Assembly (NCBI GenBank): GCA_964626205.1
Contig: CAZVED010000003.1
Coordinates: forward strand, 1 to 64,000
Reading direction: 5' to 3'
Length of the DNA stretch: 64,000 bases
From: CAZVED01 sp964626205
GTDB lineage: Bacteria > Patescibacteriota > Patescibacteriia > SG8-24
A model generated the notes under the pieces. It did not search any database and had not been told where the DNA came from. It was given only the letters and a program-made list of their open reading frames with translations. The position numbers and the translations under genes are program-made. Position 1 is the first letter of the stretch. Each line of letters opens with the position of its first letter. This document shows, in pieces, positions 47,891 to 56,808 of this stretch.

Positions 47891-48226
47891 ATGGAAATCC
47901 TCCTTCGTTGGGTCATTGCTGCGCTTGCCGTCCTCGTGTCGGCGTACGTGTTGCCGGGTGTTACGATTGCCGGGTTCTGGTCCGCGATGGCTGCCGCGTT
48001 CGTCCTCGGTGTCGTGAACGTGTTCATTCGTCCGCTCCTGCTGCTGTTGACGCTGCCGCTCAATATCCTGACGCTCGGCCTGTTGACGTTCGTCATCAAC
48101 GCGCTCATGGTCATGTTGGCGTCGGCGATCGTGCCGGGATTCAAGGTACAGGGATTCTGGTACGCCTTACTCTTCAGCTTCGTCCTCGCAGTCATTTCCT
48201 CGCTCATCTATAAAATCTTCGGATAA
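47891..48226 (+). CDS. phage holin family 4 (YvlD-like) membrane protein, 111 aa
   Basis: Four membrane helices in the pattern of the YvlD/phage_holin_4_2 family: LPGVTIAGFWSAMAAAFVLG, then VNVFIRPLLLLLTLPLNILT, GLLTFVINALMV, and VPGFKVQGFWYALLFSFVLA. The family name comes from distant phage holins; most bacterial members are not known to lyse cells. Its stop shares an A with the MscS start (TAATG), so translation is coupled. Confidence 0.88.
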   Translation: MEILLRWVIAALAVLVSAYVLPGVTIAGFWSAMAAAFVLGVVNVFIRPLLLLLTLPLNILTLGLLTFVINALMVMLASAIVPGFKVQGFWYALLFSFVLAVISSLIYKIFG

Positions 48227-48813
48227 TGCTTACGGAAACACTCATCACCGCTGCTTCCACGTTCATTCGTGAGCACGCGAGAGAAATCACGTGGATCATC
48301 GGCCTCTATGTGGCCGGACGGTTCGCGCTCCGGGTTATTGTTCGGCGTATTGTCGCGGCGGCTGATGATGGCGACGAGGGTCGGGTTTCCGGCAAGGAGA
48401 AGCGCGCGCGCACGCTCGCGGATCTGTTATCGACGCTCGGAAACGTCGTTATCACGACCGTCATCCTCGTCATGACGCTGCGGCTCTTCGGTATGGACCC
48501 TACACCAATCATTGCGGGTGCCGGCGTCATCGGCTTCGGCGTCGGTTTCGGCATGCAGACGCTCGTGAAGGACTTCATCGCGGGGATGTTCATCTTCGCG
48601 GAGAACCAGTTCGCCGTCGGCGATCGCGTGAAGATCGGTACGTTCGAGGGAACGGTCCACCGCATGAGTATCCGCTCCACGACGTTATGCGACGCGGAGG
48701 GAAATCTCGTCTTCCTTTCCAACGGGTCGGTCTCGAACGTGACGAACTACACTTTCGGAGAGCAAGCCAAGGCGAAGCGGGATGTGTCCGCTCATGGTGT
48801 GCACGAGGAGTGA
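48226..48813 (+). CDS. MscS-family mechanosensitive channel, short form, 195 aa
   Basis: Two or three membrane helices precede the pore-lining helix (PTPIIAGAGVIGFGVGFGMQ), which has the Gly/Ala pattern of MscS TM3. The beta domain follows (FAVGDRVKIGTFEGTVHRMS, IRSTTLCDAEGNLVFLSNGS). The large C-terminal alpha/beta cage of classical MscS is absent, so the protein is truncated or a minimal type. It would release solutes under osmotic shock. Coupled to the upstream holin-like gene by TAATG. Confidence 0.85.
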   Translation: MLTETLITAASTFIREHAREITWIIGLYVAGRFALRVIVRRIVAAADDGDEGRVSGKEKRARTLADLLSTLGNVVITTVILVMTLRLFGMDPTPIIAGAGVIGFGVGFGMQTLVKDFIAGMFIFAENQFAVGDRVKIGTFEGTVHRMSIRSTTLCDAEGNLVFLSNGSVSNVTNYTFGEQAKAKRDVSAHGVHEE

Positions 48814-48851
48814 CTTCACGGGAGCGATGAGCTCTGCTATCCTATCTGCAT

Positions 48852-49100
48852 ATGAATAATCTGTTTTACTCAGGCGGAATGATGAACGGATGGACCCCTG
48901 GTCCGATGTTCGCGTTCCTGCCGCTTGTCATGCTCTGGTCCATGGTTTGGAAGGGTCTCGCGCTCTGGCACTCGGCCGGTCGTAAGCAGGGGTGGTGGTT
49001 CATCGCGTTGTTGGTCATCAACACCGTCGGTATCCTGGAGATCTTCTACCTCTTCGGGGTCCTTAAGCTCAAGGCTGACGAACTCTTCCCGAAACGCTGA
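48852..49100 (+). CDS. DUF5652 family membrane protein, 82 aa
   Basis: Two membrane helices with a conserved Trp/Lys-rich loop (WKGLALWHSAGRKQGWWFIA) and the end NTVGILEIFYLFGVLK. This is the DUF5652 pattern, frequent in Patescibacteria, role unknown. TATCCT at 48838-48843 lies 8 nt before the ATG, predicting a leaderless mRNA. A terminator follows. Confidence 0.85.
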   Translation: MNNLFYSGGMMNGWTPGPMFAFLPLVMLWSMVWKGLALWHSAGRKQGWWFIALLVINTVGILEIFYLFGVLKLKADELFPKR

Positions 49101-49103
49101 TAC

Positions 49104-49136
49104 AAAAAGCCGGTCCGCTCACGCAGGCCGGTTTTT
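49104..49136 (+). terminator. bidirectional terminator
   Basis: CCGGTC pairs with GGCCGG, with an A run before and TTTTT after. Confidence 0.75.
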
Positions 49137-49147
49137 GTTTTGTGAGG

Positions 49148-50899
49148 TTACTCCAATGCCATCCACCTTTTCTCCAGTTCTGCGACGTCGACATCAATCT
49201 CCGCAAGACGTGTCGCTTTGTCAGGGGCGTAGTCAGTAGGGTTCTCGAAGAAGAACGCGAGAATAGCGCTCCGTTCCTTTTCGAGGTCGGTGAGTCGGGT
49301 TTCGATGCGCAGGCGTTCCTTGCGGGTTTCTTTCGCGCGCTGCGCGCGTTCGCGGCGTTCGGTGGCTTCCGGGGTGTCGGAAGGTCCGGAGGTAAGATCG
49401 GTCGTCTGTTCGGCGTCGCGCGCGAGGTCTTCGACATACTCTTCATACGTGCCGGTCCAATGGCGGACTGTGCCGTTGCGGACCTCGTAGATGCGGTCCG
49501 CGAATCCGTTCATGAACGTTCGCGCATGGGAGACGGTGATGACCGTTCCTGGGTAGTCTTTAAGCGCCTGTGCCAAAACCTCGACCGTTTCGGCATCGAG
49601 ATGGTTCGTCGGCTCGTCGAGCAGGAGGACGTTGTGTTCGCCGAGCACGAGCTGCGCCAAGCGGAGGCGTGCGCGTTCGCCGCCAGAGAGCACGCCGCAG
49701 GCTTTTTCGAGATCGTCTTCGCGGAAGAGGAAGGTTCCGGCTGCTGCCAGGATGCGTTCTCCGGAAGCGTCGGGCGGCGCGGCAGAGGTGAGCGCTTGGA
49801 GGACTGTCGTTGCGGGGTTGAGCGTCTCTTCTGCGAGCTGGGAGAAGTATCCGATGTCCGCGCGGTGCCACCACTGCAGCTTTCCGCCGAGCGTCGGAAG
49901 CGTGCCGGCCAAGGTGCGCAACAACGTCGATTTTCCACGTCCGTTCTCGCCGACGATGGCCGTCTTGGACCCGCGCGGGATCTCGAATGCGATATCCTTG
50001 GCGACGACGGTTTCACCGTACCCGATGCTGAGATTCTCACATCGCACCGCGGTGCCATTGGGGAATGGCGGGCAGGTGATGCGGAAGGCGGCGGTCGGAA
50101 GGTCGCGGTCAAGTGTCTTGATTTTCGTGCGTAGCTTCGCGATGTGCTTCAGCTTGCTTTGCGCTCGTGATGAAAGGCTCGCTTTTGCGCGGAAGCGGTC
50201 GGCGAATTCCTGTGCCGAGGCGATTTCTTTACGAAGACGCTTGTTCGTCCGGCGCGCGTACTCCGCCTGCTCTTCCTTCCAGTCGAGGTACGTTTCCGCG
50301 TCACTTGGGAACACGGTGAGCTTTCCGCGTTCCGTCTCCCATGTCGTTGTGCAGAGGTTCATGAGAATCTCGCGGTCGTGCGAGGTGATGACGATGGCGC
50401 CCGGATACGTGCGGAGGAATGATTCGAAGAGGAGCATCGTGGAAAGGTCGAGGTAGTTCACCGGTTCGTCGAGCAGGAGGAGATTTGGGTCGCGGAGCAG
50501 CATGCGGGCGATCTTTACGCGCATCTGGTAGCCGCCGGAAAGGAGTGAAGCCGTCTGCTCAAGAGAGGTCGCAGAGAGCCCGAAACGGGCGGCAAGCTTG
50601 CGACACTCCCACTCCGGCTTGTCCGTGGTGCGCGTGAGATACTCGAGCGCTGTCGCATCCGAAGGAAGCAGCTCGTGCTGGTCGAGCACGCCGAGCCGAG
50701 CGGCGGGTAGGAGCTTCACATCGCCCGCGTCCGGCTCGTCGGTGCCGGCCATGATGCGGAGCAGGCTCGTTTTGCCGGAGCCGTTCCGTCCGATGAGACC
50801 GATACGGGCCTTTTCGGCCACGACGAAAGAGACGCCGCCGAGCACGATTTGGCGGCCATAGGTCTTTTCGAGGTCGGTTCCGGTCATGAGGATACGCAT
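49148..50899 (-). CDS. ABC-F family ATPase, 583 aa
   Basis: Two fused ABC ATPase domains without membrane parts. Domain 1 has Walker A GRNGSGKTS (~37-45), signature LLSGGYQMRVK and Walker B LLLLDEPVNYLD. A charged linker (~215-265) separates it from domain 2 with GENGRGKST, VLSGGERARLRLAQ and LLLDEPTNHLD. A coiled C-terminal tail (~505-583) completes it. ABC-F proteins act on the ribosome (rescue, antibiotic protection or assembly); which subfamily this belongs to is not clear. A TAGACT box ends 7 nt before the ATG. Divergent from the DedA-like gene. Confidence 0.92.
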   Translation of the reverse strand: MRILMTGTDLEKTYGRQIVLGGVSFVVAEKARIGLIGRNGSGKTSLLRIMAGTDEPDAGDVKLLPAARLGVLDQHELLPSDATALEYLTRTTDKPEWECRKLAARFGLSATSLEQTASLLSGGYQMRVKIARMLLRDPNLLLLDEPVNYLDLSTMLLFESFLRTYPGAIVITSHDREILMNLCTTTWETERGKLTVFPSDAETYLDWKEEQAEYARRTNKRLRKEIASAQEFADRFRAKASLSSRAQSKLKHIAKLRTKIKTLDRDLPTAAFRITCPPFPNGTAVRCENLSIGYGETVVAKDIAFEIPRGSKTAIVGENGRGKSTLLRTLAGTLPTLGGKLQWWHRADIGYFSQLAEETLNPATTVLQALTSAAPPDASGERILAAAGTFLFREDDLEKACGVLSGGERARLRLAQLVLGEHNVLLLDEPTNHLDAETVEVLAQALKDYPGTVITVSHARTFMNGFADRIYEVRNGTVRHWTGTYEEYVEDLARDAEQTTDLTSGPSDTPEATERRERAQRAKETRKERLRIETRLTDLEKERSAILAFFFENPTDYAPDKATRLAEIDVDVAELEKRWMALE

Positions 50900-50953
50900 G
50901 CGGGTAAGTCTAGCGGATGAGCCTCCGCGATGCTATCCTTGAGCTCTGCACCG

Positions 50954-51601
50954 ATGCCTATGCCGTTTTCCGCACGCCAACGCCGTATCTTTTGGGGTAT
51001 CGTCCTCGTCGCTGCCGTTATCGGCCTCGCTTTGTTGTTGCAGGACGTTTTGAATACGCTCGTCGTAGCGCTCGCCGAGTATGAAGCAACGCGGCCGATC
51101 CTTGGTCCCGTACTGTTCATTCTCCTTGCAGCTGCCTCCGTGATGTTGGGGCCGTTTACGAGCGCGCCGCTCATGCCGTTCGCGGTCGGCGTCTGGGGAA
51201 CAGGAAAGACACTCGCGCTGTTGTTCTTCGGCTGGTCGGTCGGTAATACCATCGCCTACGCTATCGGGTACTATTTCGGTTTCCCGCTCGTTCGGCGCAT
51301 CGTTCCGGAGGAGCATCTGCGGAAATGGATGCACTTTCTTCGTGAGCGCGTGAGCGCGTGGGGCATCTTCCTATTTCGTCTCGCCGCTCCTGCGGAGATT
51401 GGGTACGCGTTCGGCATCCTGAAGTACGATTTCCGAAAGTACCTCGCCATCGTCCTTGCGGCAGAGGTGCCGTTCGCACTCGTCGTGGTCTACGGCGGGG
51501 ACGCGTACATCGATGGGCGCTGGGCGACGCTCGCGATTATCGCCGGAGGTGCGCTGTTGCTCATGGGCGGCGCATGGCTGTTATTTCGGCGCAAATCTTG
51601 A
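50954..51601 (+). CDS. VTT-domain (DedA/TVP38-like) membrane protein, 215 aa
   Basis: Five or so membrane helices. The family core is VMLGPFTSAPLMPFAVGVWG followed by FFGWSVGNTIAYAIGYYFG and an amphipathic re-entrant segment, as in VTT/SNARE-associated proteins. Relatives are lipid scramblases or flippases. GIFLFRLAAPAEIGYAFGIL replaces the usual R-x-x-P-x-x-G loop, with Pro and Gly kept. TATCCT lies upstream. The ATG at 50954 is chosen; one at 50960 is possible. Confidence 0.78.
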   Translation: MPMPFSARQRRIFWGIVLVAAVIGLALLLQDVLNTLVVALAEYEATRPILGPVLFILLAAASVMLGPFTSAPLMPFAVGVWGTGKTLALLFFGWSVGNTIAYAIGYYFGFPLVRRIVPEEHLRKWMHFLRERVSAWGIFLFRLAAPAEIGYAFGILKYDFRKYLAIVLAAEVPFALVVVYGGDAYIDGRWATLAIIAGGALLLMGGAWLLFRRKS

Positions 51602-51626
51602 CAATCCGCCTTATCCGGTGTAGGGT
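51598..51626 (+). promoter_or_regulatory. promoter of the 219-aa gene
   Basis: TTGACA at 51598-51603, 17-nt spacer, TAGGGT at 51621-51626. It overlaps the end of the DedA-like gene. Confidence 0.6.
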
Positions 51627-51653
51627 CGGGTCTCTGTACAAGGAGGTTCTTTG

Positions 51654-52313
51654 ATGGTCGCTTATAAGGATGTGTTCGCCGCGATGCATGGTGTCGTTGG
51701 CGGTAAGGATGCCGAAAAGCTCGGGCAACGTCTCGAGCCGGTGGAGGAAGTGTTCTCGCGTATCGCGTCACGCCGCTGGCCGCTCGCGGCACGAGAGGAG
51801 CTTCGGTTCATGGAGGAGGGTCTGCGTGCGGCATTCGCCTACGCGCATGACACCACCGTGCAGTCGTTGCACGTCATGGACGGCTCGCTCTTTCGTGTAT
51901 CGTACCCGTACAACGACGCGCTCGCTCCGGAGGTGCTGGCACGTGCGTCGCGCGGAGCGGCATTCGCACTCGCTGACGCGATGGAGGTGCGAGCGTTCGC
52001 ATCACGCATTCGTCGTACGCGGCCGATGGGTATCGATGAGGCCGGTGACCGCGAACGGGCGGCGCTTGCAACGCTTGCCGATCCGGTATTTCTGCCGGGA
52101 CTCGAGTACGTGCTCGTCGAGCACCATGGACCGGTTGGCGTCCTCGGCGCGATCGTCATCGCGGAGACCGTGCGTGAGCACCTTTTGCGCGTCCTCGCGG
52201 GCGATGCCGATGCCATGGCGCTCTCCGGGAACGTCTTGCGCGCCCTGCAGTGCGTCATTCCCGTCGGAACGCGTCATGACGACCCGACACGGGTTCTCGT
52301 CTTCGTTCCGTAG
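51654..52313 (+). CDS. hypothetical protein, 219 aa
   Basis: Unrecognised soluble protein. AAGGAGG lies 7 nt before the ATG and a promoter precedes it. The pattern of strands and helices (LEYVLVEHHGPVGVLGAIVI, VLVFVP at the end) suggests an alpha/beta fold. Residues ~110-135 are Arg-rich. It is monocistronic and ends before a terminator shared with the flavoprotein gene on the other strand. Confidence 0.65.
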   Translation: MVAYKDVFAAMHGVVGGKDAEKLGQRLEPVEEVFSRIASRRWPLAAREELRFMEEGLRAAFAYAHDTTVQSLHVMDGSLFRVSYPYNDALAPEVLARASRGAAFALADAMEVRAFASRIRRTRPMGIDEAGDRERAALATLADPVFLPGLEYVLVEHHGPVGVLGAIVIAETVREHLLRVLAGDADAMALSGNVLRALQCVIPVGTRHDDPTRVLVFVP

Positions 52314-52319
52314 CCTTCG

Positions 52320-53591
52320 CTAGCCCTTCTTCTTCGGAAGAGGGGCTTTTTTCGTAATTGCCGATGCTCCGGCCATGTGGCCTGTCGCCCAAGAGGCCTG
52401 CAGGTTGAAGCCGCCCGTAAAGCCGTCGACATCCATGATTTCTCCGGCGAAAAAGAGGCCGGGACAGATGCGTGATTCCATGGTAGATGGGTCGATCTCG
52501 GATGTCGGGATGCCGCCAGCGGTCACGAACTCATCCCCGCCGCCACGCTGGATGACGTGGAGCGGGATACCCTTGAACCACGCCGCGACGCGTCGGATGT
52601 CCTTTTTCGCGGTTTCGGAACCGCGCTTGTCGTCCGGAAGCGTGAGCTCGCGGATGCAGATGTCGGCGAGCGATTTTGGTACGAAGGTCGCAGCGAGGTT
52701 CTTGAGGCTCTTCGCGGGAGATTCCGCTATGCGTTCCTCGAGTGTCGCGAGGAGTGCATCCGCGGTCAGTTCTGGGAAGAGGTCGACGGAAATCTCCATC
52801 GGGGTTGCGGCATCGTACGGTTCGAAGGCGGTGAGCGATGAGAGGGCGAAGACGGCCGGACCGCTCACGCCGCGGTGCGTGAAGAGGAACGGTCCGGTGA
52901 ACGAGACGCCCTTGCCACGCCTCGCCGTGAGACGCGCGCCCTCGAATGAAAGTCCGGAAACATCTGCTGGCCATTTTTCCCGGGTGAAGAACGCGTTGAG
53001 TCCGGGTGCCAACGGAGTGAGTGTGTGACCGAGCGATATTGCGAAGGCGTAGCCGTCACCAGTGGAACCGGTGTGGCGGTATGCTTGGCCGCCGGTCGTA
53101 AGGATGACCGCGTCGACGGCGAGCGGTTCGCGGTGGTCACGGATATCGACGAAGAACCCTTTGCCATCGCCGCCGCGTCGGACGCCTGTGACATGCGCAC
53201 GGAGCATCACGTGCGCGTCGCTGCGGCGGAAGATTTCCTCGAAGGCGCGGACGACATCGTGTCCGTCGTCGGAGACAGGGAAGACGCGAAGGTCCTCCTC
53301 GGTCTTGAGACGGATGCCGCGGTCTTGGAACCAGGCCATCACCGCCGACGGCGGGAACCGATGCATGGCGGAGGTAAGGAACTTTCCGCCGCGCGGGTAC
53401 TTCGTGAGCACGGTGCGGACGTCCGTGATGCCGGTCGTGACATTGCAGCGTCCACCACCGGAGATGACGACTTTTTTGCCGAGCGCGTCGTTGCGCTCAA
53501 CGATAAAGACCTCCGCCGTGGGGGCGTGGTCAAGGATGCTTGCCGCGGCCATGAGTCCTGCCGCGCCTCCGCCGATAATCGCGATGCGCAT
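52320..53591 (-). CDS. BaiN/HI0933-like FAD-dependent oxidoreductase, 423 aa
   Basis: The dinucleotide-binding motif IAIIGGGAAGLMAA is at residues ~3-16. Family marks follow: NDALGKKVVISGGGRCNVTT, FPVSDDGHDVVRAFEEI, VILTTGGQAYRHTGSTGDGY, LFTHRGVSGPAVF, and the closing FAGEIMDVDGFTGGFNLQAS. These are the HI0933/BaiN flavoproteins, whose substrates are mostly unknown. The start MRIAIIGGG is chosen because it directly precedes the fold; an in-frame upstream extension lacks a ribosome site. Confidence 0.93.
   Translation of the reverse strand: MRIAIIGGGAAGLMAAASILDHAPTAEVFIVERNDALGKKVVISGGGRCNVTTGITDVRTVLTKYPRGGKFLTSAMHRFPPSAVMAWFQDRGIRLKTEEDLRVFPVSDDGHDVVRAFEEIFRRSDAHVMLRAHVTGVRRGGDGKGFFVDIRDHREPLAVDAVILTTGGQAYRHTGSTGDGYAFAISLGHTLTPLAPGLNAFFTREKWPADVSGLSFEGARLTARRGKGVSFTGPFLFTHRGVSGPAVFALSSLTAFEPYDAATPMEISVDLFPELTADALLATLEERIAESPAKSLKNLAATFVPKSLADICIRELTLPDDKRGSETAKKDIRRVAAWFKGIPLHVIQRGGGDEFVTAGGIPTSEIDPSTMESRICPGLFFAGEIMDVDGFTGGFNLQASWATGHMAGASAITKKAPLPKKKG
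52322..52353 (+). terminator. intrinsic terminator
   Basis: AGCCCTTCTTC pairs with GAAGAGGGGCT around TTCG, followed by six T. It overlaps the 3' end of the minus-strand flavoprotein gene. Confidence 0.88.
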
Positions 53592-53658
53592 AGTTCCGTA
53601 TGCATAGCACATTGGACCCGCCTCGGAAAGGGCGTATACTCCCTTAAACACCCCTCCT

Positions 53659-54648
53659 ATGCCTCCACGCGCGCTCCGGCCCATGGCCGACCTCCACAAT
53701 CATCTCGGCGCCTCCGTGCGCCCCAGCATCCTGTGGTCCATCGCGCACCGGCAGGGCATTAAGCTGCCCACCAAGAGCTATTGGGAGTTCGAAGACATGA
53801 TCACCATGACCGGCGAGGAGAAGAACCGGAACCTCAAGGAGATGAACGATCGCTTCTTCCATTGGACCGAGCTCATCCAGTCCTCGCCAGAGGCTATCGA
53901 GGAATCGGTGAAGGCGGTCATCGATGGCGGGTATCGCCGCGGTAACATCGTGCTGCACGAGCTGCGCTTCAACCCGATGAAGCGCAACCGTGGTGGCGAG
54001 CGCGACGTGGACAACATCATCATGTCCGCCATTTGGGGCATGGACAAAGCGCTTTTGGAGTATCCGCAGGTTCGCGCAGGCATCATCCTCATGATGGATC
54101 GCACGTTCCCCAAGGGTCTCAACGAGATTATTGTGCAGAAGGCAATCAAGTACCGCAATCGCGGCATCATCGGCGTGGATCTCGCTGGTCCCAACAAGCA
54201 AGGATTCTCCATGCCGAGCCACAGGGATCTTTTCAAGAAAGCGCGACGGGCAGGGCTCGGCATCACCGTGCATACGGGCGAAGAGAACCAGCTTGCGGAG
54301 ATGCGGTATGTCGTGAAAGAAATCCGTCCGGATCGTATCGGTCATGGCGTGGAGTGCGCGCGCGACAGGAAGCTTATGGCTGCGGTCGCGCGGCAGGGGA
54401 TCGTGCTCGAGGTATGCCCCACGTCCAACCTTCGCAACAGCGTCTTCAAGGATGTCGATGCCATGGGCGCAGCCATTACCACATTGCAGGCCAATGGCGT
54501 CCGGTTCTGCATCTGCACTGACGGTCCGGAGATGTATCAGACGCATCTCTACCAAGAGCAGGACTATCTCGTACGCAACGGCATCCTTACTCAGCGCGAC
54601 ATCATCCGTGCGGAGAAGACGGCATTCGAGGCGAGTTTCATCAGATAA
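53659..54648 (+). CDS. adenosine deaminase-like metallohydrolase, 329 aa
   Basis: An amidohydrolase of the ADA type. Zinc ligands are in DLHNHLGAS (HxH, ~11-19) and VHTGEE. RIGHGVECA gives the catalytic His, CPTSNLRN the substrate loop, and CTDGPEMY the final Asp ligand. Classical ADA has TDDP here: the second Asp, which contacts N7 of adenosine, is replaced by Gly. Substrate may therefore differ. The protein lies in the ~330-aa ADA range. A GACCGCACC..GGTGCGGTC hairpin follows the stop, with its T run on the minus strand only. Confidence 0.82.
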   Translation: MPPRALRPMADLHNHLGASVRPSILWSIAHRQGIKLPTKSYWEFEDMITMTGEEKNRNLKEMNDRFFHWTELIQSSPEAIEESVKAVIDGGYRRGNIVLHELRFNPMKRNRGGERDVDNIIMSAIWGMDKALLEYPQVRAGIILMMDRTFPKGLNEIIVQKAIKYRNRGIIGVDLAGPNKQGFSMPSHRDLFKKARRAGLGITVHTGEENQLAEMRYVVKEIRPDRIGHGVECARDRKLMAAVARQGIVLEVCPTSNLRNSVFKDVDAMGAAITTLQANGVRFCICTDGPEMYQTHLYQEQDYLVRNGILTQRDIIRAEKTAFEASFIR

Positions 54649-54836
54649 AAAAGAACGACCGCACCACCATGGTGCGGTCGGGGAGACGACAGGAACGGAG
54701 GAATGGAGAAGTGAAGCACTGCAGATGTCGACTCCCAGGAAGTTGGTGCTGGAGCATCGAAGGGCGCGCGGACGTTCTCATCCTGAGAACCCCCCGATGC
54801 ATCCAGCGGCGGGATGATGACATGGGGTGCATGGCT

Positions 54837-54864
54837 TGTCAAGACGTTTGTTTTCCTGTACTCT
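54837..54864 (+). promoter_or_regulatory. promoter of the second ABC-F gene
   Basis: TTGTCA at 54837-54842, 16-nt spacer, TACTCT at 54859-54864; ATG 9 nt downstream. Confidence 0.5.
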
Positions 54865-54873
54865 CTCCCGCAT

Positions 54874-56343
54874 ATGGCAAATGACTCCGTCGTCCTCCGT
54901 TTCAACGAAGTGACGTTCAAATATGGCGAACACAAGGAGCTTCTCGAAGAGGCCAGTTTTTCCGTGCGTAACGGCTCCAAATTGGCGTTGATGGGCCAGA
55001 ACGGCGCGGGCAAGACCAGCCTCTTCAAGCTCATTCTGGGCGAGAACAAGCCGACCTCCGGGCAGATTTTCCGCACCCCGCCAGATGCTACCGTTGGTAT
55101 CGCGAAGCAGGTCATTCCGCACGACCAGTTAGATATGACCGTACGCGACTGGTTCGGTGCGACCTTCGGCGAGGAGGTTCCGTACAACCTCGACAAACGC
55201 ATCGCCGACGTCATGGACGCGGTGAACCTCACGACCGATATCACCAAGAAGGTCCGCGCACACTCCGGTGGCCAGCAAGCGCGTTTACTTTTGGCGTACG
55301 CGCTCATCCAGGATCCGGAAATCCTGCTGCTCGACGAGCCGACAAACAACCTCGACCAGGAGGGTATCGAGCACCTCACGGGATTCCTCATGATGTACGA
55401 GAAGACGGTCATCGTCATCTCTCACGACGCGGAGTTTTTGAACGCGTTCACCGATGGCGTGCTCTATCTCGACGTGCACACCAAGAAGATCGAGCAGTAT
55501 CCGGGCAACTATTACAACGTGGTGGAAGAGATCGCGAACCGTATCGAGCGCGAGACGGCGTTGAACGCGCGCGCCGAGGCGCAGATCAAGAAGAAGCGCG
55601 AGCAGGCGGAAGTCTTCGCGCACAAGGGTGGCAAGCTTCGTTCCGTGGCAAAGCGTATGCGCGAGGCCGCTGAAGAAGCGGAGGAGAGCATCGTCGAGGT
55701 CCGCCGCGAAGACAAGACCATCCGTGAGTTCACCATCCCCGCACAGGAATTCCCGTTCGAGTTTAACGGCAAAGTGCTGGAGCTCAAGAAGGTGGGCATC
55801 ATTCGTGACGGCGAGCCGGTGATGCGCGACGTGGATATCGTTCTGCGCAAAGGAACGCATATTCTGCTTTCCGGTCCCAACGGCATTGGCAAGACCACGC
55901 TTTTGGAGCGCATCGCTAACGGCACGCAGGAAGGCTCCATCATCGGCAAGGACGTCCGTGTCGGCTACTACCGCCAGGATTTCTCCACGCTCGATTTCAA
56001 CAAGACCGCGTTCGACAGCCTATTCGAGGTCATGAAGGAAAAGGACGAGCAACGACTCCGTTCCATCGCTGCAGGGTTCCTTTTGGACGGCAAGGCGCTG
56101 GCGAGCAACATCCGCAACCTTTCCGAAGGACAGAAGGGTCTTCTCATGTTCACCATGCTCGTGCTCATGCAGCCGGGACTCCTCATTCTCGACGAGCCGA
56201 CCAACCACATCAACTTCCGCCACCTTCCGGTCATCGCTGAGGCGTTGGATGCCTACGAAGGCGCCCTCCTCATGGTGAGCCACGTTCCGGAGTTCGTTTC
56301 CAAGATCCGCATTTCCGAGACAATCGATCTCACGAAGGTGTGA
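54874..56343 (+). CDS. ABC-F family ATPase, 489 aa
   Basis: Two ABC domains. Domain 1 has GQNGAGKTS (~43-51), AHSGGQQARLLLAY and LLLDEPTNNLD. A long charged linker (~225-285; KKKREQAEVFAHKGGKLRSV) joins domain 2 with GPNGIGKTT, LSEGQKGLLMFTMLVL and LLILDEPTNHI. In domain 2 the signature is degraded (SEGQKG for SGGQ) and NHIN replaces NHLD, so the second site is atypical. The protein is shorter than the ABC-F at 49148. TACTCT lies 9 nt before the ATG. Confidence 0.9.
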   Translation: MANDSVVLRFNEVTFKYGEHKELLEEASFSVRNGSKLALMGQNGAGKTSLFKLILGENKPTSGQIFRTPPDATVGIAKQVIPHDQLDMTVRDWFGATFGEEVPYNLDKRIADVMDAVNLTTDITKKVRAHSGGQQARLLLAYALIQDPEILLLDEPTNNLDQEGIEHLTGFLMMYEKTVIVISHDAEFLNAFTDGVLYLDVHTKKIEQYPGNYYNVVEEIANRIERETALNARAEAQIKKKREQAEVFAHKGGKLRSVAKRMREAAEEAEESIVEVRREDKTIREFTIPAQEFPFEFNGKVLELKKVGIIRDGEPVMRDVDIVLRKGTHILLSGPNGIGKTTLLERIANGTQEGSIIGKDVRVGYYRQDFSTLDFNKTAFDSLFEVMKEKDEQRLRSIAAGFLLDGKALASNIRNLSEGQKGLLMFTMLVLMQPGLLILDEPTNHINFRHLPVIAEALDAYEGALLMVSHVPEFVSKIRISETIDLTKV

Positions 56344-56413
56344 GCCTCGCCACGTTCGAGTAACGGTTTTCCCTTGAGCTCGCATCCTGAGGAGGCGGGT
56401 TTTTTGGAAGGAA

Positions 56414-56486
56414 TGGCGGGCATCTCGGGGTACGACTTTTTGTCGAGCCATAGTCTCGCCAAAAAGTGTACCCGTCGTGCCCGCCA
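56414..56486. repeat. 73-nt long imperfect palindrome
   Basis: TGGCGGGCA/TGCCCGCCA at the ends, GGGTAC/GTACCC, CTTTTTG/CAAAAAG and CGAG/CTCG inside pair almost the whole element. There is no T run. It is the same length as the palindrome at 29710-29782 but not the same sequence. Confidence 0.75.
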
Positions 56487-56575
56487 CCTTAACCAAGGAT
56501 CCACCCACCTGTCGTGGGCCTCAGCATCCGTTCCTTTGGTCGGGCTCGTCTGAGCCGGAAATGCCGCTCCGACTT

Positions 56576-56662
56576 TGTCATTGCGAGGGCCTTTAGGCCC
56601 GAAGCAATCCCGAACAAGAACGGGATTGCTTCAGGACCGAGTACGGCCCGCTCGCAATGACA
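56576..56662. repeat. short TIR repeat (TGTCATTGCGAG family), copy B
   Basis: Same perfect 12-bp termini as copy A (14901-14990), with the internal hairpin GCAATCCCG..CGGGATTGC. Interior loops differ in sequence. Lengths are 87 and 90 nt. Confidence 0.85.
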
Positions 56663-56774
56663 AAAAGAGGGCGGGTTTTTGTGCCAAAAAATGATGTTAA
56701 GGCGGAAGAGATAAGCTCAAAAATAAGGCGCGATTATTTTGCTGAGTTGAGCTATAAAATGGCATTCCGGACCA

Positions 56775-56803
56775 TTGACAAAAGGGTCAAAATGTGCTAG
56801 AGT
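56775..56803 (+). promoter_or_regulatory. promoter of the 87-aa secreted gene
   Basis: TTGACA at 56775-56780, 17-nt spacer, TAGAGT at 56798-56803. It has the same layout as the promoter at 62970-62998. Confidence 0.75.
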
Positions 56804-56808
56804 GATGA

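Larger units (their letters stand above)
56344..56774. other. non-coding region holding a palindrome and a TIR repeat
   Basis: Between the second ABC-F gene and the small secreted gene I see no supported ORF. It holds the palindrome at 56414-56486, the TIR repeat copy B at 56576-56662, and an A+T-rich stretch at 56690-56770 just before the promoter. Confidence 0.6.

Noticed and set aside
47891..48226. Lysis holin of a prophage
   Set aside because: The family is common in bacterial chromosomes, and no endolysin or phage structural gene is adjacent.
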